Made by a program: the position numbers and the translations under genes
Shown here: positions 8,100 to 16,060 of the stretch, one piece after another
How positions within the stretch are numbered: position 1 is the stretch's first letter
How the letters are laid out: each line of letters starts with the position of its first letter
Assembly: GCA_032055545.1 (NCBI GenBank)
Contig: DAMBQR010000014.1
Location: forward strand, 1 to 64,000
From: Pseudescherichia sp032055545
GTDB taxonomy: Bacteria; Pseudomonadota; Gammaproteobacteria; Enterobacterales; Enterobacteriaceae
Direction: 5' to 3'
DNA: 64,000 nt
Notes under the pieces: generated by a model
The model's input: only the letters and a program-made list of their open reading frames with translations
Database searches by the model: none
Told to the model about the DNA's origin: nothing

Positions 8100-8807
8100 A
8101 TGACGCAGCCCACCTACGCCATTATTGGCGGCACCTCCGGTATTGGCTTCGCGCTGGCGAAAAAACTGGCCCTGCGCGGTGAGCCGGTGCTGATCGGCGG
8201 CCGGTCGCAGACAAAGCTGGATCGGGCGCTGGCAAGCCTTGACGATAGCGCCACCGGACGGGTAGTCGATATTACCGATCGCGACTCCCTGCGTGCCTTC
8301 TTTGCGGGGGTAGCCGATCTTCACGGGCTGTTTACCCCGGCGGCCTCCTATGCGACCGGTCACTTTCGCGATGGGGATGCCGCCACCTCGGAAGGGCTGT
8401 TCGCCGCCAAGTTCTGGGCGCAGTACTGGGCGGTGTATGAGGCCCTGCCGCACCTGAGCGCGCAGGCCTCCGTGGTGCTGATGTCCGGCGCGGCCTCTGC
8501 CCGACCCATCGGCGCACCGGCCTATGCAGCCTGTAACGCGGCGCTGGAGGTGCTGGCGCGTGGCCTGGCGGTAGAGCTGAACCCTATCCGGGTAAACTGC
8601 CTGTCGCCCGGTACCACCGATAGCGAGCTGTGGCGCAACCGCGAGCAGAGCGTGCGTGACGCGGCTTATGGCTACTGGAACAGCGTCACCCTCGTGCAGC
8701 GTCCGGGCACGGTAGAGGAGCAGGCGGATGCCGCCCTGTTCCTGCTGGAGAACAAAAACATGACCGGCAGCACACTCTACTGCGACGGGGGCTACACCCT
8801 ACGGTAG
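8100..8807 (+). CDS. SDR-family protein lacking the catalytic lysine
   Basis: A 235-residue short-chain dehydrogenase/reductase fold. The nucleotide-binding glycine motif (IIGGTSGIGFALAKKLALRG) and the conserved PIRVNCLSPGTTDSEL and NMTGSTLYCDGGYTLR segments are clear. The active-site serine is in VVLMSGAASA and the tyrosine in GAPAYAACNAALE. In that motif the usual YxxxK is YAACN, so the lysine that lowers the tyrosine pKa is asparagine. The protein may be a weak enzyme, a binding protein, or use a different mechanism. The ATG at 8100 has AAGAAG eight bases upstream. It is followed by the desaturase and PhnD-like genes in the same direction. Confidence 0.8.
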   Translation: MTQPTYAIIGGTSGIGFALAKKLALRGEPVLIGGRSQTKLDRALASLDDSATGRVVDITDRDSLRAFFAGVADLHGLFTPAASYATGHFRDGDAATSEGLFAAKFWAQYWAVYEALPHLSAQASVVLMSGAASARPIGAPAYAACNAALEVLARGLAVELNPIRVNCLSPGTTDSELWRNREQSVRDAAYGYWNSVTLVQRPGTVEEQADAALFLLENKNMTGSTLYCDGGYTLR

Positions 8808-8914
8808 AGCATTGCCGCGCCTCGCAAAAGCTAAGCCATTTAAATTCTTTGTCATTACCGCTGTTTTCTCACATCGTCTGCCTATCTGACGAGCAGGTGG
8901 AGTGGAGAAAAACG

Positions 8915-9889
8915 ATGGCAAAAAGCACCGCTGGCTGGCTGCATGAAGAGCAGCGCGACTGGGTTCGGCAGCGCGCCCGCTCATGGCTATGGCGCAGCGA
9001 GCTGCCCACCTGGATTCTGATCGCGGTAATCTACGGCGGCTGGTTTGCCTCCCTGGCATTCTGGCAGACGCTGGGGCTGCTGCCCGCCACGCTGCTGCTG
9101 ATCTGGTTCACCACCTGGTACATGTCGCTCCAGCATGAGCTGATCCACGGCCATCCTACGCGCTACCCTCGGGTAAACCAGCTGCTGGGGCTGATGCCGC
9201 TGGCGGTCTGGTATCCGTATGGTCTCTATCGGGATGCACATCTGGCGCACCATCGAACTCATCTGCTCACCCAGCCGGAGGACGATCCCGAGTCCTACTA
9301 TATTCCCGAGTGGCGCTGGCGGCGCTATGCTCCATGGCATCGCAAGCTGATTGCCCTGCGCAACACCTTTCCCGGTCGCCTGCTGCTGGCTCCGGCGCTG
9401 GATATCGTCCAGCTGTTGGGCGGCATGGTGACATCGTTTCGCCGCCTGGAGTGGCGGGCAATGATGATGTGGATTGTGCACGCTATCCTGCTGGCCGCGA
9501 CCTTTGTCTGGCTGACGCGCTGTGAGTTCTCAATCTCCTGGTTTGTATTGGCGGTCAGCTATCCGGCGCTGGCGCTGACGAAAGTGCGATCGTTTCTGGA
9601 GCATCGGGCAGATGACGATCTGCTTGCGCGCTCGGTGATCAACGAGGCTTCACTGCCGTGGCGGGTGCTGTTCCTTAATCTGAACTACCATTCTGTACAT
9701 CACGATCTGCCGGGCGTGCCCTGGTACGCTTTACGCAAAGTCTACCTGCGCGATTGGGTAGGCTATCAGCAGCGCAACGGCGGCTTTCTGGTACGCGGCT
9801 ATAGCGAGTGGCTGCGGCGTTTTTTATGGCGCTCGGTAGACGTTAATCTGCATCCCGGATTTACGAGGGCGAACGGTAATGACCAGTAA
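8915..9889 (+). CDS. Membrane fatty-acid desaturase
   Basis: A 324-residue integral membrane di-iron enzyme. All three histidine boxes of the FA_desaturase family are present: HELIHGH near residue 72, HLAHHRTH near residue 110, and NYHSVHH near residue 262, separated by hydrophobic segments (TWILIAVIYGGWFASLAFW and others). It should introduce a double bond or a hydroxyl into an acyl chain or related lipid; which one cannot be told. The ATG at 8915 is chosen for the GTGGAG just upstream. Its end overlaps the start of the PhnD-like gene by 11 bases, so the two are translationally coupled. It lies 1.7 kb from the carotenoid genes; CrtZ belongs to a related histidine-box superfamily but is a distinct enzyme. 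Confidence 0.85.
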   Translation: MAKSTAGWLHEEQRDWVRQRARSWLWRSELPTWILIAVIYGGWFASLAFWQTLGLLPATLLLIWFTTWYMSLQHELIHGHPTRYPRVNQLLGLMPLAVWYPYGLYRDAHLAHHRTHLLTQPEDDPESYYIPEWRWRRYAPWHRKLIALRNTFPGRLLLAPALDIVQLLGGMVTSFRRLEWRAMMMWIVHAILLAATFVWLTRCEFSISWFVLAVSYPALALTKVRSFLEHRADDDLLARSVINEASLPWRVLFLNLNYHSVHHDLPGVPWYALRKVYLRDWVGYQQRNGGFLVRGYSEWLRRFLWRSVDVNLHPGFTRANGNDQ

Positions 9890-10649
9890 GATCGCATTTC
9901 CGATGTACGATCTGCATCGTCCCGATAGCGAGGCGCTGCTTCATACTTTGCAGGCGCTGCTTGTCGCGCGAGGGGTTGCCGCTGCGCCCATCTGGCCACA
10001 GGCGGATCTGCTGGCCCACTGGCAGAGTGACGATCTTCTGCTCAGCCAGGCCTGTGGCTATCCGCTGATCACGCAGCTACCGGAGGTACAGACGGTAGGC
10101 TGCTTTCACTATTCGGCGCCGGGCTGCGAAGGCATTCACTACCGCAGCCTGCTGGTGGTGCGCCAGAGCGACAGGGATAAAACGCTGACGGATTTTCACG
10201 ACAGCCGCGCGGTCTGCAATGCACCCGACTCCCAGTCTGGCTACAACGTGTTTATGCAGATGGTCGCCCCGCTGGCGCAGCAGGGAAACTTCTTTAATGA
10301 GGTGATCTTCAGCGGCAGCCACCGCCAGTCGCTGGTTGAAATCGGCGAGGGCAGGGCGGATATCGCCGCCATTGACTGCGTGACCTTCGCTCTGCTTCAG
10401 CGCCATGCGCCACAGTTAATCTCTAACCTCACCGTTATTGGGACAAGCCCCGCCGCGCCCGGACTGCCGTTGATTACCGCCAGAAACACGTCACCGTCAC
10501 GCATCGCGCTGCTACGGGACGCGCTGCGCCAGCTGGTCAGCGACCCGGCGTATCGCCAGGTCTGTGCCGCGCTGTTCATCAGCGGCTTTAGCGACGTGTC
10601 GCGGCAGGACTATGCGTCCATCCTCTCTGGCTATTATCCACAGCCATAA
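9879..10649 (+). CDS. PhnD-like substrate-binding domain protein without signal peptide
   Basis: A 256-residue protein resembling the PhnD/SsuA-like periplasmic binding proteins: LLVVRQSDRDKTLTDFHDSR, then CNAPDSQSGYNVFMQMVAPL, then SGSHRQSLVEIGEGRADIAA, and DCVTFALLQRHAPQL. It starts MTSKIAFPMYDLHRPDSEAL with no hydrophobic leader, so it should stay in the cytoplasm, unlike transport-binding proteins of this fold. The ATG at 9879 overlaps the desaturase gene by 11 bases. No ABC permease or ATPase lies beside it. It may be a cytoplasmic ligand sensor or an accessory to the desaturase; both are guesses from context. Confidence 0.7.
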   Translation: MTSKIAFPMYDLHRPDSEALLHTLQALLVARGVAAAPIWPQADLLAHWQSDDLLLSQACGYPLITQLPEVQTVGCFHYSAPGCEGIHYRSLLVVRQSDRDKTLTDFHDSRAVCNAPDSQSGYNVFMQMVAPLAQQGNFFNEVIFSGSHRQSLVEIGEGRADIAAIDCVTFALLQRHAPQLISNLTVIGTSPAAPGLPLITARNTSPSRIALLRDALRQLVSDPAYRQVCAALFISGFSDVSRQDYASILSGYYPQP

Positions 10650-10772
10650 ATAGTCCTTTCTATTTTCCACTATTTTTCACTAATCAATTGCGCAGTAAAG
10701 TTCATCCATGCCCTGACGATGCGGTGACGGGCACTCCCGATACTCACTATTAAACAGGTAAGGAACAAGAAG

Positions 10773-11522
10773 ATGAGCAAACAACTCGACGGTAAAATTG
10801 CGCTGGTCACCGGTGGTACAAGCGGCATTGGTCTGGCAACGGCACAGGTGCTGGCGGCTCAGGGGGCGCAGGTATTTATTACCGGACGCCGTCAGGCAGA
10901 GCTGGATGCAGCGGTGGATGCCATTGGCGCGGCGGCGACCGGCATCCGCGCCGATGCCTCTAAGCTGGCAGAGCTGGACGCGGTCTACGCCCAGATAGCT
11001 AAACAGGCCGGGCGGCTGGACATTCTGTTTGCTAACGCCGGAGGCGGCGACATGCAGCCGCTGGGGGCCATCAGCGAAGAGCATTTTGATCGCATCTTCG
11101 GTACCAACGTGCGCGGCGTGGTGTTCACGGTGCAGAAAGCGCTGCCGCTGCTGGTGGATGGCGCATCGATCATTTTAACCGGATCGACCACCTCCGTTAA
11201 GGGCACCGCCAGCTTCAGCGTCTACAGCGCCAGCAAGGCCGCCGTGCGCAACTTTGCCCGCTCGTGGGCGCTGGATCTGAAAGATCGCGGTATCCGCGTC
11301 AACGTGGTCAGCCCCGGCCCTGTGCGTACCCCAGGCCTTGGCGATCTGGTGCCGGATGAGCATCGCCAGGGGCTGTTTGACGCGCTCGCCGCCCAGGTGC
11401 CGCTGGGCCGTCTCGGTGAGCCAGAGGAGATTGGCAAGGTGGTCGCCTTCCTCGGCTCCGACGCGGCCAGCTTTATCAACGGCGCGGAGCTGTTCGTTGA
11501 TGGCGGTATGGCGCAGATCTAA
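10773..11522 (+). CDS. SDR-family NAD(P)-dependent oxidoreductase
   Basis: A 249-residue classical short-chain dehydrogenase. The glycine motif VTGGTSGIGLATAQVLAAQG starts at about residue 11, followed by LFANAGGGD. The catalytic Ser is in IILTGSTTS and Tyr-Lys in SVYSASKAAVRNFA, and the C-terminus is FINGAELFVDGGMAQI. In contrast to the SDR at 8100, all catalytic residues are intact. The ATG at 10773 has AAGGAAC upstream. It stands 124 bases after the PhnD-like gene and 115 bases before crtE. Substrate unknown; there is no sign that it takes part in carotenoid synthesis beyond proximity. Confidence 0.85.
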   Translation: MSKQLDGKIALVTGGTSGIGLATAQVLAAQGAQVFITGRRQAELDAAVDAIGAAATGIRADASKLAELDAVYAQIAKQAGRLDILFANAGGGDMQPLGAISEEHFDRIFGTNVRGVVFTVQKALPLLVDGASIILTGSTTSVKGTASFSVYSASKAAVRNFARSWALDLKDRGIRVNVVSPGPVRTPGLGDLVPDEHRQGLFDALAAQVPLGRLGEPEEIGKVVAFLGSDAASFINGAELFVDGGMAQI

Positions 11523-11637
11523 AGCGCGCGCGTCTCATACGCCGATCAATGTAAAACTACTTCAGAAGCTGGCAAGAGCTATCCGCGCGGTCTACGGTTA
11601 AGTGACACTACAAGACAATATAGCGGGTAACCTTGCA

Positions 11638-12561
11638 ATGGTGAGTGGCAGTAAAACGGTCGTTTCGCCCCATCGCGAAATTGAAGTAATGAGACAATCC
11701 ATTGATGAACACCTGGCTAACCTGTTACCTGAAACCGACAGCCAGGATGTCGTCAGCATTGCGATGCGCGAAGGGGCGATGGCACCGGGCAAACGGATCC
11801 GTCCGCTGCTGATGCTGCTGGCCGCTCGCGATCTGCGCTATCAGGGCAGCATGTCCACGCTGCTCGATCTCGCCTGCGCCGTTGAACTGATCCATACCGC
11901 GTCGCTGATGCTCGACGATATGCCCTGCATGGATAACGCCGAGCTGCGCCGTGGGCAGCCCACCACCCACAAAAAATTTGGCGAGAGCGTGGCTATCCTT
12001 GCCTCCGTTGGGCTGCTCTCCAAAGCCTTTGGTCTGATCGCCGCCACCCGCGATCTGCCAGGGGAGAGGCGCGCCCAGGCGGTCAACGAGCTTTCTAACG
12101 CGGTGGGCGTGCAGGGCCTGGTGCTGGGACAGTTTCGCGATCTCAACGACGCGGCCCTGGACCGTACCCCCGATGCTATCCTCAGCACCAATCACCTGAA
12201 GACCGGCATCCTGTTCAGCGCGATGCTGCAAATTATTGCCATCGCCGCCGCGTCGCCGGAAAGCACGCGGCAGACGCTGCACGCCTTTGCCCTCGACTTC
12301 GGCCAGGCCTTCCAGCTGCTGGACGATCTGCGTGACAATCACCCGGCCACCGGCAAAGATCGCAACAAAGACGCCGGGAAATCGACGCTGGTAAACCGGC
12401 TGGGCGCAGATGCGGCGCGACAAAAGCTGCGCGAGCATATCGACTCCGCTGACAGACACCTCACCTTTGCCTGTCCGCAGGGCGGGGCCATCCGACAGTT
12501 TATGCATCTGTGGTTTGGCCATCACCTTGCCGACTGGTCACCGGTCATGAAAATCGCCTGA
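11638..12561 (+). CDS. crtE: Geranylgeranyl diphosphate synthase
   Basis: A 307-residue trans-prenyltransferase that condenses IPP with farnesyl diphosphate to make GGPP, the C20 precursor of phytoene. The first aspartate-rich motif (LMLDDMPCMDNAELRRGQPT) and the second (FQLLDDLRDNH) are intact. The sequence is very close to CrtE from pigmented Pantoea/Cronobacter strains and begins MVSGSKTVVSPHREIEVMRQ as they do, hence the ATG at 11638 rather than the in-frame GTG at 11602. First gene of the crt unit; idi follows 60 bases later. The 115 bases upstream must carry the crt promoter, but I cannot assign boxes with confidence. Confidence 0.95.
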   Translation: MVSGSKTVVSPHREIEVMRQSIDEHLANLLPETDSQDVVSIAMREGAMAPGKRIRPLLMLLAARDLRYQGSMSTLLDLACAVELIHTASLMLDDMPCMDNAELRRGQPTTHKKFGESVAILASVGLLSKAFGLIAATRDLPGERRAQAVNELSNAVGVQGLVLGQFRDLNDAALDRTPDAILSTNHLKTGILFSAMLQIIAIAAASPESTRQTLHAFALDFGQAFQLLDDLRDNHPATGKDRNKDAGKSTLVNRLGADAARQKLREHIDSADRHLTFACPQGGAIRQFMHLWFGHHLADWSPVMKIA

Positions 12562-12621
12562 TACCGCCCTTCGGTTCAAGCAGCACTCAACTATGGAACC
12601 ACATTACAGGAGTAGTAATGA

Positions 12622-13665
12622 ATGAAGGACGAGCGCCTTGTTCAGCGTAAAAACGATCATCTGGATATCGTCCTCGATCCCCGGCGCGCCGTAACCCAGG
12701 CCAGTGCAGGCTTTGAACGCTGGCGCTTTACCCACTGCGCCCTGCCGGAGCTGAATTTTAACGACATCACGCTGGAAACCACCTTTCTAAACCGCCAGTT
12801 ACAGGCCCCGCTGCTGATCAGCTCGATGACCGGCGGCGTTGAACGCTCGCGCCATATTAACCGCCACCTTGCCGAGGCGGCGCAGGTGCTGAAGATTGCC
12901 ATGGGGGTTGGCTCCCAGCGCGTCGCCATTGAGAGCGACGCAGGTTTTGGGCTGGATAAAACTCTGCGCCAGCTGGCCCCGGACGTGCCGCTGCTGGCGA
13001 ACCTGGGCGCGGCGCAGCTGGCGGGCCGGAAAGGTATCGACTATGCCCGGCGCGCCGTGGAGATGATTGAGGCAGATGCCCTGATTGTGCACCTCAACCC
13101 GCTGCAGGAGGCGCTACAGCCCGGCGGCGATCGCGACTGGCGTGGGCGGCTGGCGGCTATCGAAACCCTGGTCCGCGAACTGCCTGTTCCGCTGGTGGTG
13201 AAAGAGGTGGGAGCAGGGATCTCCCGCACGGTAGCCGGGCAGCTTATCGATGCCGGCGTCGCGGTGATTGACGTCGCCGGGGCGGGCGGGACCAGCTGGG
13301 CCGCCGTCGAGGGCGAGCGGGCGGCGACCGCGCAGCAGCGCAGCGTAGCCAACGTCTTTGCCGACTGGGGGATCCCTACCGCCGAAGCGCTGGTTGAGAT
13401 CGCCGACGCCTGGCCGCAGGTGCCTGTTATCGCTTCAGGCGGCATTAAAAACGGCGTCGATGCGGCGAAAGCGCTGCGGCTCGGGGCCTGCATGGTGGGG
13501 CAGGCCGCCGCCGTGCTCGGCAGCGCGGGCGTCTCTACGGAGAAAGTAATCGATCACTTCAACGTCATTATTGAGCAGCTGCGGGTCGCCTGCTTCTGCA
13601 CCGGCAGCAGCAACCTCTACGATCTGAAGCAGGCGGATATCCGCTATTTGCGGGATGCACCATGA
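12622..13665 (+). CDS. idi: Type 2 isopentenyl-diphosphate delta-isomerase
   Basis: A 347-residue FMN- and NADPH-dependent isomerase (IDI-2) interconverting IPP and DMAPP, not related to the Nudix-type Idi of E. coli. Visible family features are LQAPLLISSMTGGVERSR near residue 55, the AGGTSWAAVEG loop, and the flavin-phosphate site VIASGGIKNGVDAAKALRLG. It sits inside the crt operon between crtE and crtX, an arrangement known from Pantoea agglomerans and Cronobacter and absent from the P. ananatis type of cluster. The start is the ATG at 12622, preceded by CAGGAGTA. Its stop overlaps the crtX start by four bases (ATGA), indicating coupled translation. Confidence 0.95.
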   Translation: MKDERLVQRKNDHLDIVLDPRRAVTQASAGFERWRFTHCALPELNFNDITLETTFLNRQLQAPLLISSMTGGVERSRHINRHLAEAAQVLKIAMGVGSQRVAIESDAGFGLDKTLRQLAPDVPLLANLGAAQLAGRKGIDYARRAVEMIEADALIVHLNPLQEALQPGGDRDWRGRLAAIETLVRELPVPLVVKEVGAGISRTVAGQLIDAGVAVIDVAGAGGTSWAAVEGERAATAQQRSVANVFADWGIPTAEALVEIADAWPQVPVIASGGIKNGVDAAKALRLGACMVGQAAAVLGSAGVSTEKVIDHFNVIIEQLRVACFCTGSSNLYDLKQADIRYLRDAP

Positions 13666-14903
13666 GCCATTTTGCCATCGTGGCACCGCCGCTCTACAGT
13701 CACGCGGTGGCGCTGCATGCTTTGGCGCTGGAGCTGGCCCGGCGCGGTCATCGGATTACCTTTCTTACCGGAAACGTCGCCTCGCTGGCAGAGCAGGAGA
13801 CGGAGAGGGTAACGTTCTATCCGCTTCCCGCCAGCGTGCAGCAGGCCCAGCGCAGCGTCCAGCAGCAGAGCAACGGCAACCTGCTGCGGCTGATTGCGGC
13901 CATGTCATCCCTGACCGATACGCTCTGTCAGCAGCTGCCCGCTATTCTGCAGCGGCTGGCGGTGGACGCGCTGATCGTCGATGAGATGGAGCCTGCCGGA
14001 AGCCTGGTCGCCGAGGCGCTGGGACTGCCGTTTATCTCTATTGCCTGTGCGCTGCCGGTCAACCGCGAGCCGGGTCTGCCGCTGCCGGTGATGCCGTTTC
14101 ACTACGCCGAGGATAAGAGAGCCCTGCAGCGTTTCCAGGTGAGCGAACGTATCTACGATGCGCTGATGTACCCGCACGGGCAGACGATCCTGCGCCACAG
14201 CCAGCGCTTTGGCCTGGCGGAGCGCAGACGTCTCGACGAGTGCCTCTCGCCGCTGGCGCAGATCAGCCAGTCGGTGCCAGCCCTCGACTTTCCGCGTCGG
14301 GCGCTGCCGGACTGCTTCCACTACGTCGGGGCGCTGCGTTACCAACCGCCACCGCAGGTGGAGCGGCAGCCGCGCGGCACGCCGCGAATCTTTGCCTCGC
14401 TGGGAACCCTGCAAGGGCACCGTCTACGCCTGTTCCGTAAGATCGCTCGGGCCTGCGCCAGCGTGGGGGCCGAGGTGACGATCGCCCACTGCGATGGCCT
14501 GGCGCCTGCCCAGGCCGACTCGCTCTACGCCTGCGGCGCGACCGACGTAGCCAGTTTTGTCGATCAGCCGCGCTACGTTGCCGAGGCAAATCTGGTGATT
14601 ACCCACGGCGGTCTCAATACCGTGCTGGATGCGCTGGCTGCCGCCACGCCGGTGCTGGCCGTGCCGCTCTCTTTCGACCAGCCCGCCGTTGCCGCCCGGC
14701 TGGTCTATAACGGGTTGGGCCGCCGGGTGTCACGCTTTGCCAGACAGCAGACGCTGGCGGATGAGATTGCCCTGCTGCTGGAAGACGAGACCCTGCATCA
14801 ACGTCTGGCGACGGCCCGCCAGCAGCTTAACGACGCCGGAGGCACTCTGCGTGCGGCGACTCTTATCGAGCAGGCCATGACAGGGAGCAAAAGCGTATCG
14901 TGA
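13662..14903 (+). CDS. crtX: Zeaxanthin glucosyltransferase
   Basis: A 413-residue glycosyltransferase of the MGT/GT1 type that adds glucose from UDP-glucose to the two hydroxyls of zeaxanthin. The N-terminal acceptor domain starts HFAIVAPPLYSHAVALHALA. The C-terminal nucleotide-sugar motif reads VITHGGLNTVLDALAAATPV followed by VPLSFDQPAVAARL, the PSPG-like signature. ATGA overlaps join it to idi upstream, and a GTGA overlap joins it to crtY downstream. Glucosylation makes the pigment more polar and changes how it sits in the membrane. Confidence 0.93.
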   Translation: MSHFAIVAPPLYSHAVALHALALELARRGHRITFLTGNVASLAEQETERVTFYPLPASVQQAQRSVQQQSNGNLLRLIAAMSSLTDTLCQQLPAILQRLAVDALIVDEMEPAGSLVAEALGLPFISIACALPVNREPGLPLPVMPFHYAEDKRALQRFQVSERIYDALMYPHGQTILRHSQRFGLAERRRLDECLSPLAQISQSVPALDFPRRALPDCFHYVGALRYQPPPQVERQPRGTPRIFASLGTLQGHRLRLFRKIARACASVGAEVTIAHCDGLAPAQADSLYACGATDVASFVDQPRYVAEANLVITHGGLNTVLDALAAATPVLAVPLSFDQPAVAARLVYNGLGRRVSRFARQQTLADEIALLLEDETLHQRLATARQQLNDAGGTLRAATLIEQAMTGSKSVS

Positions 14904-16060
14904 GGGATCTGATTTTAGTCGGCGGCGGGCTGGCCAACGGGCTGATCGCCTGGCGTCTGCGCCAGCGCTATCCGCAGCTCAACGTACTGCTGATCGAGGC
15001 TGGAGATCAAATTGGCGGGAACCACACCTGGTCATTCCACGAGGACGATCTCACCCCCGAGCAGCACGCCTGGCTGGCTCCGCTGGTGGCTCATGCCTGG
15101 CCGGGCTATGAGGTGCAGTTTCCCCATCTCAACCGTCGGCTTGCAGGCGGCTACTACTCCATTACCTCAGAGCACTTTGCCGAAGCTCTGCAGCAGGCGC
15201 TGGGAGAGAACATCTGGCGTAGCTGCCCGGTGAGCGAGGTCTTACCTAACAGCGTGCGCCTTGCCAGCGGCGAGGCGCTGCTTGCCGGAGCGGTGATTGA
15301 CGGGCGCGGCGCAACCGCCAATCCGGCGATGCAGACCGGCTACCAGCTCTTTCTCGGCCAGCAGTGGCGGCTGAGCCAGCCTCACGGCCTGACCGTACCG
15401 ATCCTGATGGACGCCACGGTAGAGCAGCAGCAGGGCTACCGCTTTGTCTATACCCTGCCGCTCTCCGCCGATACGCTGCTGATTGAGGACACACGCTATG
15501 CAAACGTCCCACAGCTTGATAGCGACACCCTGCGCCAGACGATTACCGACTATGCTCATCGCAAGGGGTGGTCGCTGGCCCAGCTTGAGCGGGAGGAGTC
15601 CGGCTGCCTGCCGATTACCCTGGCGGGCGACATTCACGCGCTGTGGGCCGATGTGGCGGGCGTAGCGCGTTCGGGGATGCGGGCGGGGCTGTTCCACCCC
15701 ACCACCGGCTACTCGCTGCCGCTGGCGGTCGCCCTGGCCGACGAGATCGCCGACAGCCCGCGTCTGGGCAGCGTCCCGCTCTATCAGCTCACCCGGCAGT
15801 TTGCCGAACGCCACTGGCGCAGGCAGGGATTTTTCCGCCTGCTAAACCGGATGCTCTTTCTGGCGGGACGCGAAGAGAACCGCTGGCGGGTAATGCAGCG
15901 CTTCTACGGGCTGCCGGAGCCGACCGTAGGCCGCTTTTACGCCGGCCGGCTCTCACTATTCGATAAGGCCCGTATTCTGACGGGCAAGCCGCCGGTTCCG
16001 CTGGGGGAGGCCTGGCGGGCGGCGCTGAACTATTTTCCTGACAGGCGAGAAAAAGGATGA
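14900..16060 (+). CDS. crtY: Lycopene beta-cyclase
   Basis: A 386-residue flavoprotein of the CrtY type that closes both ends of lycopene to beta-rings, giving beta-carotene. The dinucleotide fold is at the extreme N-terminus (RDLILVGGGLANGLIAWRLR) and is followed by the family motif NHTWSFHEDDL. The start is GTG, overlapping the crtX stop by four bases; no ATG fits better because the FAD motif begins at residue 3. It overlaps crtI by four bases. Length and sequence agree with Pantoea and Cronobacter CrtY. Confidence 0.93.
   Translation: MRDLILVGGGLANGLIAWRLRQRYPQLNVLLIEAGDQIGGNHTWSFHEDDLTPEQHAWLAPLVAHAWPGYEVQFPHLNRRLAGGYYSITSEHFAEALQQALGENIWRSCPVSEVLPNSVRLASGEALLAGAVIDGRGATANPAMQTGYQLFLGQQWRLSQPHGLTVPILMDATVEQQQGYRFVYTLPLSADTLLIEDTRYANVPQLDSDTLRQTITDYAHRKGWSLAQLEREESGCLPITLAGDIHALWADVAGVARSGMRAGLFHPTTGYSLPLAVALADEIADSPRLGSVPLYQLTRQFAERHWRRQGFFRLLNRMLFLAGREENRWRVMQRFYGLPEPTVGRFYAGRLSLFDKARILTGKPPVPLGEAWRAALNYFPDRREKG

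Noticed and set aside
11602..11637. In-frame GTG start extending crtE by 12 codons
   Set aside because: Homologues begin MVSGSK at 11638, and no ribosome site supports the GTG.
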